Positions 12,197 through 25,320 of a stretch of 64,000 nt of DNA are shown piece after piece (the first letter of the stretch is position 1; each line of letters opens with the position of its first letter). Under the pieces are notes generated by a model that had not been told where the DNA came from, made no database searches, and worked only from the letters and a program-made list of their open reading frames with translations. The position numbers and the translations under genes were made by a program. Source of the stretch: Welwitschia mirabilis (Eukaryota > Gnetophyta > Gnetopsida > Welwitschiales); contig JBOZIK010000001.1 of the NCBI GenBank assembly GCA_051453625.1, positions 258,155,921 through 258,219,920 of the forward strand. The letters run 5' to 3'.

Positions 12197-13910
12197 TGTT
12201 GATAGGATCAAGAACCCTAGAGAGGGAGGATGGGGAAAGGAGGAATAGGTATGAATAGGTTCTTTTTTATTTTCAAAAAACATAAAAAGAAAATGAACTA
12301 AACAAACTCATAATATACCAAATGCTTGATCAAAATAATTTGTTAATAAAATTATGCATATAAAGAAAAACTAAAAGTATTCAAAGTAATGGAACTAACA
12401 GAAAGCATAAAATACTAAATAGATGCACAAAAGATGTTATAGTGGTTTAGGAGACCCCCTACTCTACTCCTGATGATCAGCTTATCCCCAAGCTTAATCT
12501 AAATCTTTATTAATTCTTTTACGTATTGCAAGTTTACTTGTAACCTTTACAAACAGAATTTTATAGGCTAATTCTTAACCTTTCCAATTAGAGTTTTATA
12601 GGTTGTGTCTCAACCTTTCTAAACATACTTTTGCAGGCTCAATCTCAACTTTTAAAGGATTTAGTAGTAATGATAAAAATGCCTTAATGCATAAATATAA
12701 CTCATTCTTTGGTATGATGAATTCAGTGGAGCTCTTCTCCTATAGATAAGATAATAAATAAAGCACTAGATCTGATCTTGAATGCATAAACAAAATGAAT
12801 AATGGATCTTCCTTGATTAGGAGTATAAATGCCAAAATCCAATAACAAATATCACAATATTCAGGCCTTTAGTCAAGATTCAAAAGAGATTAAAAAGTTT
12901 GAAAGAGCTCAAAAAGGTTTTTTTGTCTTTTCTTTCTTGGCTATTTATATTGAAAGGTTTTTAGGGTTTATTACATTTGAAAATGTGCTTCTAATGGCTA
13001 TAAATGACTAGAAAATGACTACCTAATGGATACATAATGGATATAAAATTTTAGTCCTATTTCAGCTAGTCGATCCCTCAAAAGTCTGGTCAACCCCATC
13101 TGGTTCTATAACTTATAAAGGTCGCCTAAGTGAAATTTTTAGTTATCCTAGTTTCTTACAGCTCCATGTCTGATCAATCCCTCAAGATTAGATTAACCCC
13201 AATCCAATTGCTCATAATTCTATCTGATCACTTGCTAGTCCTAATAAAAGATCATTCCAATTTCCTACATCAAATCTAGTCGACCTCTTTAGGTGTCTAA
13301 CCAACTCCATAATAATTGGCTCAAGGGTATTATTCTTAGGTTCATAGATGTAGTCGACCTCATTATTAGATCTAGTTAATCCCTTGTCATTTAGTTCAAG
13401 GATATTATTACTAGGTCCACAAATTCGATCAACCCCATAAAAGATCCAGTCAACCCCATCAAAAATTTGATCAACCCCTCTGAATTCAGTTTAATTCCGT
13501 GTATCTACTTCAGGTGTTATCAATTCCTTGAAGTCCATTTGATTCTTTAAGAGGGTAAGTAAACTTGATAGGTTTTTAGCAGTCATAATTCGATAATATT
13601 ATCTTTAGCATTTAACCTATAAGTGATTAACATCTTCTACACAAGATACACAAAATTTGCTACATAGAAAACATTAGTTTAACATCAATTAACAAAATAT
13701 AATCTAATATATTATTCTTATTTCATGGCTTGGGGCCACTGATCATGTAGAATGATGCCTTTTAAAGAACTTTATTTACCATAAAAATTTAAATTAATCT
13801 CCTCCTCATTATCATCTTAAGTTATATGTGATCTATGTCTAGTTTTAGTTTTACTTTTCTCATCATCATGAACATCTTGAAGAGTAGTTTTAATTAATTA
13901 TATTGATGTC
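12197..13910 (-). mobile_element. Copia LTR, second copy, adjoining integrase remnant
   Basis: The left edge is TGTTGATAGGATC, so on the coding (minus) strand the LTR ends in ...CA. The right edge ...GATGTCA gives TGACATC on the minus strand; the boundary is inferred from loss of similarity to 5378-7056. No primer site borders the left edge (GGAGGA instead), while integrase lies on the right, so this is a 3' LTR of a minus-strand element. I found no 5-bp target duplication. Short frames inside it are not genes. Confidence 0.7.
12542..12646. repeat. 35-bp tandem repeat, three units, second LTR
   Basis: Units at 12542-12576, 12577-12611 and 12612-12646 correspond one to one with those at 5687-5791, with independent point changes. 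Confidence 0.85.
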
Positions 13911-14399
13911 ATGTACAAGTAGTATTAGCTTCTTTAGTTAGAGAACTACATAAATTACTTTTAGAACCATAATTAAGTATGTTCAAAGCACTAAATTACT
14001 TAATTCCTATATGTTGCAAAGAAGTTATACCAATAGAAGGACTTGAAGCTCAACTAGTGACCATATATTTTTCCTCAATCATAGGGTATTAAGCATTTAA
14101 TATGATTATTAGATTAGAGAAAGAATAAATCTTTGAAGAATTAAACTGAAAATTATTATTTGAAGTCTATGAAAAGATGACATCATGAGAAATAATAAAA
14201 TTGTAATGTTGTGGAAGATACACTTGATAATCGTTTTAGTTGGTTGAATATCTACAAAGATTCTAATGCAAGTATGTGCTAGAAATTTATCATAATGTTT
14301 GCATGGAATATAGAAATATTACTTATAATCAAAAACATAAAAATGATTCAAATTTGGCTTATAGCCATATCACTTTTTAGCTAGAGATACTTTTTTTTA

Positions 14400-14830
14400 G
14401 TACATTGACTAATGTAAGTATTAAGATGTAAAGTTATATTCACAAATTAATCCTAAAGATAGGTCTTGTAGCCACTAAAATACATCATGGAATGTGCCAT
14501 GTCCATGATAGTATGATTAAATCACTTATTAATGCCATTTTATTTAGGTGTCCCAAGATAATTATTTAAATGATAAATACCTCTAGAAGAAAGAACATCT
14601 TTAAACTTAATAGATATGTACTCACACCGTTATTTAAGTGGAATTTTTTAATCTATTAGTTAGCTTACTTTCCTAAATTATTGTTGAACTTCTTAAAAAT
14701 GTTTAAAGTATAATATTATAATTTAATAACGAATAGTCATAAATAAAAGAGATAAAATAATGAAAGCCTTGGAGAGTGAAAACTAGCAAAGGCTCATATA
14801 GATCATTTTAAATACATAAAATCTTTCAAT
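14400..14830 (-). pseudogene. Ty1-copia integrase remnant
   Basis: The minus strand at about 14420-14640 gives SSRGIYHLNNYLGTPK-stop-NGINK followed by FNHTIMDMAHSMMYFSGYK. This matches the copia integrase core SSKGI.HQ..CP.TPQQNGVAERKNRHLLEMARSLM and the helix after it. The PQQNG motif is PK-stop-NG. Upstream, FIDD-like and NNG (for DNG of the catalytic core) remnants sit at 14600-14830. Integrase catalyses strand transfer of the cDNA; this copy is dead. Reverse transcriptase and RNase H, expected between here and the 3' LTR in a copia element, are missing: the 0.5 kb to the LTR is too short. Confidence 0.75.
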
Positions 14831-15548
14831 CAGTATTCTACTTACTTGATGTAAACTATTATGTAATTGTTTTACCCTTTATACATATTTTTATAATAAT
14901 GAAAATCCTGTAAAATGGATGAAAGATTTCATTGGTCATTCTCATGCATCACATTCATCATATGAGAAGTAGAATGTTCTAGTTGAGTATGCCCTCATAC
15001 CAAGGGAGAGATCGCATCTTGGAAAACTGTATAAGTGATTTATTGCATTATGATGAAACCATAAAGATGAATAATATTTTAATCTTTATGGCCTTTTATA
15101 ATCAATTTTTAATTTTGAACATAAATATCCACTAATTGCTTTATCATAAAAATTGAATAATCTTCTCACAACAAAGTGGAAAGTGATAGAATATGTAACC
15201 TCAAAGAAGGCATATATAAAATGTGACAAAACATTTATGGGAAGAGTGATGTCAAGGTAAGGGTAACCAAACCATAGCCTTTCATTTAAACTATAGCTTG
15301 GTCTACTAAATGAACTGACTCGATGCTTTAACAAATTCATTAAAATAATTACACCAATAAGTCATGTAACAATTTACAACTATTTCAAGAATCCATATCT
15401 TGTTATGAGGGATGTGCTCACTTATACCCATAAAGTCAAAATTATCAAAGACTACATTGGAGTAATTTTTAACATTATGAAGGAAAACATATTTTTTAAT
15501 AATGACATTTACCTTAGGTATAAAGTTTATCTTGTCTTAAGTTATCCT

Positions 15549-15590
15549 ACAAAAATCCATGATATGATCTTGTATTCCACATCATGAGCA
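15549..15590 (-). pseudogene. Copia gag zinc knuckle remnant
   Basis: The minus strand reads C-S-stop-C-G-I-Q-D-H-I-M-D-F-C, with perfect C-x2-C-x4-H-x4-C spacing and TGA in place of Trp or a similar codon. It lies upstream, in coding sense, of the integrase at 14.4-14.8 kb, at the distance expected for gag before protease. No protease motif (D-S-G) could be confirmed at 15.0-15.4 kb. Confidence 0.6.
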
Positions 15591-15599
15591 CTAATATTT

Positions 15600-18500
15600 G
15601 TTCTTCTTAGGACTAACAGTATTTTGAACTTGCCTCCTGTTTAGCTGAGTTTGATTATATTTCTTAGCATGTTGGTTCTATAAAATCTTATCATTATCTT
15701 GATGTTATTTATTTTATGAATGGAAGTTGCTATGAAACCACTTATGTTAAGAAGAAGGGCCACAAGAATGGGAAACTTTGAATGCTGCATCAGAGAATTA
15801 AGAGCTTATGAAGTTAAATTATACTTCTATAGTAATAAAATCCTTACTAAGTGTGTTAAAATTTATATTATATAGCTACTTACTTTCATAAAAAGATATA
15901 ATATAGCTGCAAATAGGTGAATCCTCTAAATAGTAATGAATCATGTTGGCATAATAAATTCCTACATGATTCTTTTAGTCTCTTTCAGTGATCTTTGCCT
16001 TCATATCCATTATTTAAGCTATGAGTTGATATATTTTCCCTTTCTTATAATGAAGTTTGTTCATGCTTGTAATAAGGTTGATTAATTCTAAATCATTCTT
16101 CACATAAAATGTATTTTACAAAGTACAATAATTGGTATAACTTGATGTGCTTCTATCAATAAACCTTTTATGTGAAGTAGCCACTGATTTATACATTATC
16201 TCTATGAGCTTCCTATTAATGGATTACCATGCATTTTATTCATTCAAATTTTGAAGAGTAACATGTGCTTTATTAAAAAAATCTTGATTAAATCCATAAA
16301 TATGGATTATAGACATGAAATATTCATTCCGTTACTTCCAAATTTAACCATCATGTAAAGTCATCATAAGGTTGGTCATGATTCTTATAGTCAATACTTA
16401 TGTGAAGCTATCAGATAATATCTAGAATTTTCCTTTTGACATTGAAGTTATGACAAATTTGAAGAAGAGACAGAAAAGGTTTGATAAGTCATGAGGAAAA
16501 GTCAAAGTCCAAAGGTATCTTACTTACATATACTACTGAAAATGATATATTAATCACACAAAGAAAGCTTATCCAAATCCAAAAGAGGATATAATAGAAA
16601 ATTAAGATAATGGTATAGTCAAAAGAAAAGGGATCTTGCTCTAATTCACAAGTTCAAGTAATCTATCCAAGTCATAATGCAATGGAATAAAAGAGAAAGA
16701 AAAAAATATTACAATAGTGTGTTATAGCCACAACAGAAGAAAATCAAGCCAAAAATCTAATTGATCTATCTAAGCCACAATTTCTACTAATGAAGACTCC
16801 ACTTACCCACTAGTAAAAAACCTATGTACATGAGAAAAAATAAAGGTACTTTATTTAAAATGTCTTAGTGTAAGTAAGGTATATTTTAATGCAAGGGATT
16901 TTATTTGATTATTAGGTGATGAAAATATAGATTTATCACTTTTAAAGTCTACTCCCAAATCTAAGTAGTGATCATGTCCTCTCTAAAGGTGGTACCCTTA
17001 TCTCTTAAGGGAATTAAAAGACAAAATGTAAATCAGCGCAGTGGAGCATCCAAGTCATCAGTTAGTTTTGATTACCTTAGCTATATAATCCCCTTAAGGA
17101 AGAGTATCATGCAATGTTAGTGATCTACTTATAACCTAGACTCAATAAATTTTAAAATTAATTACACTTATGCCTCCTTGTTAACTCAATGATGAAATCC
17201 AAGTAGACACTACCACTATGCTTCTAGCGTTTATGTAATATACCCTTAATTACCAAGGTGTACATGGGAATTTGGACCCTGACATGCTTAAGACATTTCT
17301 GCTTAATAGATACATTACTTCTTGTATGACCTAAAAATTAGCATTAAGCTAGTTAAAGAATATAAAACATGCTTAAAGGGTAGTATAATCTAGCATAGTC
17401 TCTCTTCACATAAGGCTTCTCATATTACTATCAAAGAATTATTTCCACTAAAAATCATGATGTGATAAGGGTAAATGTAATTTCTAATTTTAAAATATTA
17501 ATCACAAAAAAAATAAAAAAAAAGCAAAGGAAAAAAACAAGAGACAAACACACTAAAAAAACACAAAACATGATTTAACTTGGCATAATTAAACTCAGTG
17601 GATCTTGCTTAATGTCTCAATCTTATCTTAATCTATTAAAGTCATAAAAATAAATCTAAGTAAGAAATTTCAAGTTAAGTGGATCTCACTCCACATCCTA
17701 ATGTTTGGTAATGAAAAAAGAAGAAGAAAAATAAATTTTAAGTGCTTATAATGATGGTAAAAATGCTCAAAAACTTTGAAAAAGCACTAAAGCATCCTTA
17801 AAAGACTAATTTTCAGGCTTATGAAAGTAAAAAATGTCTAAAAAACTTAAAAACAAAAAAAAAAAATTTAAAAACCAAAAAAGCTAAAAATTGTCTTATC
17901 TGCACAAAAGAAAGGTAATGGCTAAGCAATAGCTCAACTAAAATGCATGTGCATAAAAATAAGCAATGGCTAAGGAATGGCTCACAAGAATGACATGTGT
18001 GCATAATAGAAAATCAATAAGCCTAAAATTTTTTAAAAACTTTATTTTTACATCCACTAGGAATTAAACCCCTCACCTCCATTGTAATAAGAAAATGATT
18101 TTATTACTTCACCAACATTGAGTTGGTGATAATAAGGTACCCTAGATCACAATGAACAATATGTAGACTACTAATAACATGGCCGACAGCTAATGCTAGA
18201 CAAGCTATAGTGGAAGGAGTAGGAGAGAATCACGTTGGCAGTATTTTTATTCATTAAAAAACACATTCTACATCAATCATAAAGATATTATGTTTTAAGT
18301 AGGGAGTAAGTGAAAAATAAACAGCTTTTAGCATTTTTGTTTCTTGAATTGAAGCTTATAACACATCTTAAAGTCAAGCATAGCCCTTTATAAGGTAATT
18401 TAACTAATGTTAAACCCTATTATCCTTGTAACTAGGGTAAACATAAAGAGCTATAAGAATTAGATCATTGATAATGACCATTTAATATTTCAATTTCCAT

Positions 18501-19577
18501 TTCAAAGAATGCATATCATGAATAGTATCCCTTCACAGATATTACATGGTAGTGTATATTTTACCACTAATAGTTAGTAAAATATTTGAGTCCTTTTAGT
18601 ACAGTGGCTAACTAACAAAGGACAACAATCCTAGCAAGTGGACTATAGGAGAGAGAACTAACAAGACATGGGTATGAATCAATCTTAAGAAAGAGAAAAA
18701 ATGTGGATTAGGTACAAGATGATGGTAATCAATGTGCATAAATGAAATGATGTAAGCAAAGCTAACAAAGAGTAGGATCAATGTAGATCTATAGAACATA
18801 GTTATAGGCACAAAGAATGGGTTATTAAAGAAGCCATGCATAGATAAAATAGTACTAGATGGCATAGAGTAATATGAATAATACCAATAGTATATTTTAT
18901 TATTGCATTTATTACCAAGAATAATAATAGTAGATGCTTAAATGGAATAATAAAATGGAAATGTCAAATAAGGAATACCTTATCATAGTAAAAAGATCAT
19001 AAGTAGAACAAACTGCATTACACAGACATGCTAGACAAGATCACAAGGGAGGTCATGTAAGCAATAGGAGGTAAAGTAGGAGCTATAAGTGGTGGTATAG
19101 ATTTTATAGGATGGTCAAATAGTTAATTAGCATCAAATACTCCTTTAGTTTAGTTGATATCATAAATAAAACCTTTCATTGCTTTCACAATGCGCTTTAG
19201 GATAGCCTTGAAAATACTTCCAACATTTCATAATGCATTAATGAATTTCAGAAGAGTATCCAATTTCTGAGCTATAGTACAAGAATGTAACCATCTTGTG
19301 TAAAAAGTAAATAGCACAAACTTCTTTTAGAAATGCAAACTTTGAGGTATATATGGAAAGGAAAAGAAGCTTCCTTTAATCCAAGAAATGGTAGCACCAT
19401 GCACTGAGTAGATGTTGGACAAACTCAACAATTACCCAAAATAATATTTTCTTATAAAAAATTTCTTAATCAAAAAAAAGGGAAAACCCCTCTAAAAATA
19501 TATTTTCTTCTATTAAAAAATAAAACAAATATTCTCCCACTTTCAAACATAATTTCCTTAAAAAAAATTCTTAAGAA
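15600..19577. other. AT-rich stretch, no recognisable gene
   Basis: Presumably the gag and leader side of the copia element to the left, but I could not confirm reading frames. A-rich tracts occur at 17510-17540 and 17830-17880. A 48-bp tandem duplication is listed separately. At 18051-18130 the minus strand has GGTGAGGGGTTTAATTCC, distantly like a pol III B box. Confidence 0.4.
17912..18007. repeat. 48-bp tandem duplication
   Basis: Units 17912-17959 and 17960-18007 share (G/C)AATGGCTAAG(C/G)AAT(A/G)GCTCA and CATG(T)GTGCATAA. They differ at about ten positions. Confidence 0.7.
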
Positions 19578-19661
19578 AAAACTTTCCCCTAAAACACATG
19601 TTCTTCAGAAAATAAAATTCCCCTTTAAAACATATTTGAAAAATGGATAAAAAACAAATTT

Positions 19662-19740
19662 ATGTATGTGTGTGTGTGTGTGAAAGAGAGGGAGAGAGAA
19701 AGAGTATGTAAGAGCGAAAGGAGGGGTGGGGGAGGGGGAC
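19662..19740. repeat. TG / GA / poly-G low-complexity tract
   Basis: A (TG)n run passes into GAGAGGGAGAGAG and ends in GGAGGGGTGGGGGAGGGGG. Its homologue after gap 3 is 20131-20179, with different run lengths. Confidence 0.85.
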
Positions 19741-20147
19741 CAAAACAAAGATTTAAGAGCCATAAAAAAAAGATTAAAAAATTCCAAAGAGAGCTCTAAA
19801 AGGTATCCTCCAAAGTTCTGCTATCACTTGTTGATAAACAAAAGAGCACGAGTAAGAGAAAGATTTTTCCAAGCTAAAAATTTTATCTCCAAAATATTGG
19901 TCTATTCTTATTTCATTAAAGAGCTTGTTTGTAAAGACAAGCACATCATTAAGNNNNNNNNNNNNNNNNNNNNNNNNNNNNNNNNNNNNNNNNNNNNNNN
20001 NNNNNNNNNNNNNNNNNNNNNNNNNNNNNNNNNNNNNNNNNNNNNNNNNNNNNAAAATTCCCCTAACACATGTTTTTTAGAAAATAAAATTCTGCTTTAA
20101 AAAATATTTGAAAAATGGATTAAAAGTATTTTTGTGTGTGTGTGTGA

Positions 20148-20179
20148 GGGGGGAGGGGGGAAAGAGGGGGGAAAGGGGG
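20148..20179 (+). other. Potential G-quadruplex, four G-runs
   Basis: Four runs of 6, 6, 6 and 5 guanines are separated by 1, 5 and 3 bases. This greatly exceeds the usual G3 threshold and stands out in an AT-rich setting. It lies about 75 bp from the copia-type primer site, in what would be the leader of a minus-strand element, so the RNA would carry the C-rich strand and the cDNA the G-rich one. Confidence 0.8.
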
Positions 20180-20254
20180 CCAAAATAAAAGTCTAAGAGC
20201 CTTAAAAAAGCAATTAAAAAAATCCAAAGAGAGCTCTAAAAGGTATCCTCTAAA

Positions 20255-20266
20255 GTTCTGATACCA
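20255..20266 (-). other. Primer binding site, initiator-Met tRNA type
   Basis: The minus strand reads TGGTATCAGAAC, matching the copia primer site at 11 of 12 bases. Two bases separate it from TGTTAAG at 20269, which on the minus strand is an LTR ending in CA. The homologous site before the gap (about 19820) has decayed to TGATAGCAGAAC. Confidence 0.7.
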
Positions 20267-20268
20267 CT

Positions 20269-22524
20269 TGTTAAGAAATAAAAGAGCATGAGTTAGAGAA
20301 ATATTTTTTCAAGATAAAAATTTTATCTCCAAAATATTGGTCTATTCTTATTTCATTGAAGAGATTATTTGTAAAAGCAAGCACATCATTAAGGTTTTAT
20401 TGGGATTTTCACATATCCCTACACATGGGATCATGGTGTGTAGATAAGCGGTATCATTAGTAAGAATACTAATAGATCTTTAATTGCCAATATATTGAAC
20501 ATTTCTATCCTTTATAAGAAGTCAAATTATACCTTTATTAATATTTTTACCAATAGAAAAATATTAGATTTCTTCTTAAGAAACATGAAAGAGATCATCT
20601 TCAAAGATGTCCTAATTATTTTTGAAGTATTATGTTGAAAGATCATAAAATCTTAGGGCTTTTCCATCATCCAAACTAAATTCTTTAAATTTGTGCAGTA
20701 TAATATTTGCTTTGAGAATCTAGTGATTTGATTTTATAAGGAAATGAAGATTTAAAGGTTTTCTTGTAAAAAGTTCTATAGGAAAACATGAAGAAAAATA
20801 ATTTACCAAAAAATAATAAATAATTTTAAGATTATTAGTAATAAAATCATTTACATATGCTAATTCTAATTCAAGTACTTAACTAGTTTGTTTAAGAAAT
20901 TTAAAAATTCTTTAGAAGATTCATTTTTAATTTGAAATCAAAACAAGAATTTTTGTCAAATAACTTTTTTCCTTCGAATATCTTTCAACATTTCTTAGCA
21001 TAATGAGCTTTTGCTAAATCCTAATATTAAATGGATCTTAATCTAAAATAAACTATATTTTTTAGCATCCTCTATGGTATTTCGTTCAATTTGATTCTTT
21101 TTCTTATTAACTTACTTTTTAAACCACTATGCTTAATTGCTAACTCTACATATAGTACAATGTGTCAATCAATTTAATCAATACCATTAATGGTCTTTTT
21201 TTAAAAGTCAAAATAGCTTTTTCACTATGACCTACAAAAATATAGGTTTTCATATGAGAAATCTCCTATGTTCAAATGGAATAAGAATCCATTCTAAAAA
21301 GAAAAATATTCATAGAAAGAATATATGAGAGAATGACATCTACATAGAATTCCACTTTCCTATTAGACATCTAGAAAAGAACATTTGAAGTATGAAATCT
21401 ATCAAAATGATAATAAATTACTCACTTTCTTACTCATAATCACATCAAGTATTTTAATTCTCTTATGAATTATTAAATAGCTAGGAGATAACATTAGATA
21501 CAGGATACTTTTCTTTAAAATTATATTATTCTTCCTTTTCTTAAGAACAGTTGTTAAGATTAGGATTACTAAGCTTATTAGAAGAGCTTTCAACCATACT
21601 AAATCATATTTAATAATTCATGAAACTTTTAATAGAGAAAGATAATATTTCTAAATCCTAGATCAACACTATAAATCATTTTACGCATAGAAATTATAAA
21701 TTTCAAAATCTGCTTTTTCATTTTAGAAAATAATATAAAGAGATCCACCAAATAGATTAAAATGAAATTGCAAAATTTTATCACTCCATCTTTTTATTAA
21801 CTAGTATAATAATTCCTTCTTTATTGACTATACTATTAGCTAAAAAGGATTTACACTTTTTCAAAATGTGATTCCCAATAAAAAGAAAATTAGCTATTGA
21901 AATCTTAATTTCTCAAAGAAAAAAAAAGATAAGTTTTATTTACAAATTAATTTCCAAGTAATTTTTTCTTATAACCTATTAAATATACCTTACACATTTG
22001 AATAAGCAAATAATATGTAGAAGGAATGGATTCACCCTATTTATGTGAAGTTTCTCTGATGTTTATAATCCTTATTAGTTAAGGATGAAAATGCATTATC
22101 TAATGAAATCACATTTAAAAGATTAATAGAAATATAAGTAAAGAAAAATACTTCATGGGATTTTATATTATAAGTTCTCTCTAATTTCCTTTTGTTTTCT
22201 TATGTTATACTATATAAAATATTTCCTTTATAAACTTTGTTTCTTTAATAGATGAATTGCCTTAGGATATAGAAAATTTATTAGCCTTTTTATAAGAAAA
22301 TAGATTAAGAGTAGGTTAGAAAGTAATGAAAGAATGTTTTAATGGTGAATTTGAGAAATATTCATTATTCTTTCTATTTGAAGAAAACTATTACTTTTAC
22401 CCATGAATAATTTTCTTCTTGAGAATACAACAATTTTTAATAGTATGGCCTTCACAATGATAATAGAGGTGATAACCTTTTAAATTATAGCACATAATTT
22501 GCTAAACATAATTCTAATTTTCTA
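20269..22524 (-). mobile_element. Decayed copia-like element, version 1
   Basis: It starts with an LTR end next to the primer site. At 22398-22475 the minus strand gives YYHCEGHTIKNC, which resembles a copia gag zinc knuckle of the GHTI(D)KC type with the first Cys changed and two residues missing; ILKKKIIHG follows. Between these landmarks I see only AT-rich sequence with stops, and I could not place protease, integrase or reverse transcriptase. The gypsy LTR begins at 22525, so the gypsy element seems to be inserted in this older one. The version at 23158-25320 is the homologue. Confidence 0.4.
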
Positions 22525-23057
22525 TTCTGCTACCAACTTATGCTTATTTAATGGGGTTTTTTAAGTTATTTTGCAGGACATTTTCATATGTTTAGATGCA
22601 ATTCTCAGGATTTTTAAAAATTGATAGAATATCTAAGAAATGTGCAATTCTTATATGAATTTAAGGTACACTCACATAAAGCCTTAGAGAAATATTTCTG
22701 ATAAAAGGCTAACTTCTCCTTAATCAAATGATTAAAGAATACCATCATTGCCTCTGTTTTCCTCATGATAAGTAGGATGACAAAACGATTAGATGCTGAT
22801 GCAGACTACTGAGTCAACTATTGAAAAACTTGCTAATTTATCTTTTGTAATGAGCTATTGTTCTCATTATTGTTTGGATGACGTTCAAGATAACATTGAC
22901 ATTGTAACTGATTTTGATAGCTAACCGTTAACCATTTCATTTATTTCTTTTATGTAAAAGAGTGTTTTTTTGGAGCACCTTCTAGTTGTTATTTTCTGCT
23001 ATGTTTTATTATAGATACGCCCCCCTTTAAATCTTTTATCTATATTCATTGCATGGA
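22525..23057 (+). mobile_element. Gypsy 5' LTR, left half, version 1
   Basis: It begins TTCTGCTACCAACTTATG, the counterpart of TGTTGCACTACTAATTTATG at the 3' LTR. The five bases before it, TTCTA, resemble TTCTC after the 3' LTR (41416-41420) and are a candidate target duplication. It ends at gap 4. Confidence 0.7.
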
Positions 23058-23157
23058 NNNNNNNNNNNNNNNNNNNNNNNNNNNNNNNNNNNNNNNNNNN
23101 NNNNNNNNNNNNNNNNNNNNNNNNNNNNNNNNNNNNNNNNNNNNNNNNNNNNNNNNN

Positions 23158-25320
23158 TAAAGACAAGCACATCATTAAGATTTTTCTAGGATTTTCACAT
23201 ATCCCTACACATGGAATCATGATGTGCAAATAAGAATTACCATTAGTAAGAATAGTAATAGACCTTTAATTACCAATATATCAAACATTTCTATCCTTTA
23301 TAAGAAGTTAAATTATACCTTTATTAATATTTTTTCTAATAGAAAAATATTATATTTCTTCTTAAGAAAAATGAAAGAGATCATCTTCAAAGATGTCCTA
23401 ATTATTTTTGAAGTATTCTATGGAAAGATCATCAAATATTAGGGCTTTTGCATCTTCCAAAGTAAATTCTTTAAATTTTTGTAGTATAATATTTACTTTA
23501 AGAATTTAGTAATTTGATTTTGTAAGGAGATGAAGATTTAAAGGTTTTCTTGTAAAAATTTCTAAAGGAAAACATGAAGAAAAATAATTTAACAAAAAAT
23601 AATAAATAATTCTAAGATTATTAGTAATAAAATCATTTACATATGCTAATTCTAATTCAGGTACTTAACCAGTTTCTTTAAGAAATTTAAAAATTCTTTA
23701 CAAGATTCATTTTTAATTTGAAAGAAAAACAATGAATTCTTGTCAAAGAACTTTTTTTGTTCGAATATCTTTCAACATTTCTTAGTATCATGAGCTTTTT
23801 CTAAATCCTAATATTAAATGAATATTAATCTAAAAGAAACTATATTTTTAGCATCCTCTATGATATTTCCTTCAATTTGATTCTTTTTCTTTATAACTTA
23901 CTTTTTAAATCACTATGCTTAATCCCTAACTCTACATATAGTATAATGCATCAATTAATTTAATCAATTCCATTAATGGTCTTTTTTTCTAAATTCAAAA
24001 TAGATTTTCCATGATGACCTACAAACATACAGGTTTTTATATGAGAAATCTCCTATGTTCAAATGGAATATGAATCCATTCTAGAAAGAAAAATATTGAT
24101 AGAAAGATTATATAAGAGAATGAGATCTACATAGACTTTTTCTTTCCTATTAGACATCTAGAAAAGAACATTTGAAGCATGAAATCTATCAAATTGATAA
24201 TAAATTACTCACTTCCTTACTAGTAATCACATCAAGTATTTTGATTCTCTTATGAATTGTTAAATATCTAGGAGATAACATTAGAGATAGGATATTTTTC
24301 TCTAAAATTATATTATTCTTGCTTTTCTTAAGAATAGATGTTAAGATTAGGATTACTAAGCTTATTAGAAGAGTTTTCAACCATACTAAAATCACATTTA
24401 ATAATCCATGAAAATTTTAATAGAGAAAGATAATATTTCTAAATCCTAGATCAACATTATGAATCATTCTATGCATAGAAATTATAAATTCCAAAAGCTT
24501 CTTTCTCATTTTAGAAAATAATATAAAGAGATCCACTAGATAGAGCAAAATAAAATTGCAAAATTTTATCACTCCATCTTTTTATTAACTAGTATAACAA
24601 TTCCTTCTTTGTTGATTATACTATTAGCTAAAAAGGCTTTACCCTTTTTCAAAATGTGATTCCCAATAAAAAGAAAATTAGCTATTAAAATCTTAATTTC
24701 TCAAAGAAAAATAAAATATAAAGATAAGTTCAATTTAAAAAGTAATTCCCAAGTATTTTTTTTCTTATAACCTATTAAATAGAACTTACACATTTGAAGA
24801 AGAAACTAATATTTAGAAGGAAGGGCTTCACCCTATTTATATGAAGTTCCTCTGATGTTTCATAATCCTTATTTGTTAAGGATGAAAATGCATTATCTAA
24901 TGAAATCACATTTAAAATATTAATAAAAATATAGGTAAAGGAAAATGCTTCATGGGATTTTATATTATGAGTTTTCTTTAATTGTCTTTTATTTTCTTAT
25001 GTTATACTATATAAAAGATTTCCTTTATAAACTTTATTTTTTTATAGACGAATTTCCTTAGGACATAGAAAATTTATTATCCTTCTTATAAGAAAATAGA
25101 TTAAGAGTAGATTAGAAAGTAGTGAAGGAATGCTTTAATGGTAAATTTGAAAAAGATTCATTATTGTTTCTATTTGAAGGAAACTATTGCTTTTACCCAT
25201 GAATAATTTTCTTCTTGAGAACACAATAATTTTTAATAGTATGGCCTTCACATTGATAATAAAGGTGACAAACTTTTAAATTATAGCACATAATTTGCTA
25301 AACATAACTCTGATTCCCTA
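23158..25320 (-). mobile_element. Decayed copia-like element, version 2
   Basis: Homologue of 20372-22524 with the same landmarks, including the zinc-knuckle-like stretch near 25180-25260. The minus-strand segments IKILDVITSKEVS (24189-24395) and IKILDVIMSKKVS (21402-21593) are conserved between versions but still bear frame breaks, so I treat the conservation as shared descent rather than coding constraint. Confidence 0.4.

Larger units (their letters stand above)
19578..20394. other. Assembly gap 3 (19954-20053) with overlapping flanks
   Basis: 19578-19953 corresponds to 20054-20394 with about 10% differences and indels in the G-rich tract. The last 22 bases before this gap (19932-19953) are identical to the first 22 bases after gap 4 (23158-23179), not to contig 4 which follows directly. 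Confidence 0.9.

Noticed and set aside
16807-16825. CACTAGTAAAAAACC as a CACTA transposon end
   Set aside because: Resembles a grass-type terminus but lacks subterminal motifs and a partner.
17881-18010. CRISPR-like or satellite array
   Set aside because: Only two units of 48 bp, imperfect, no spacers; a simple tandem duplication in a plant genome.
18051-18130. tRNA-derived SINE (B-box-like GGTTTAATTCC on the minus strand)
   Set aside because: No matching A box at the right distance, no poly-A tail and no target duplication.
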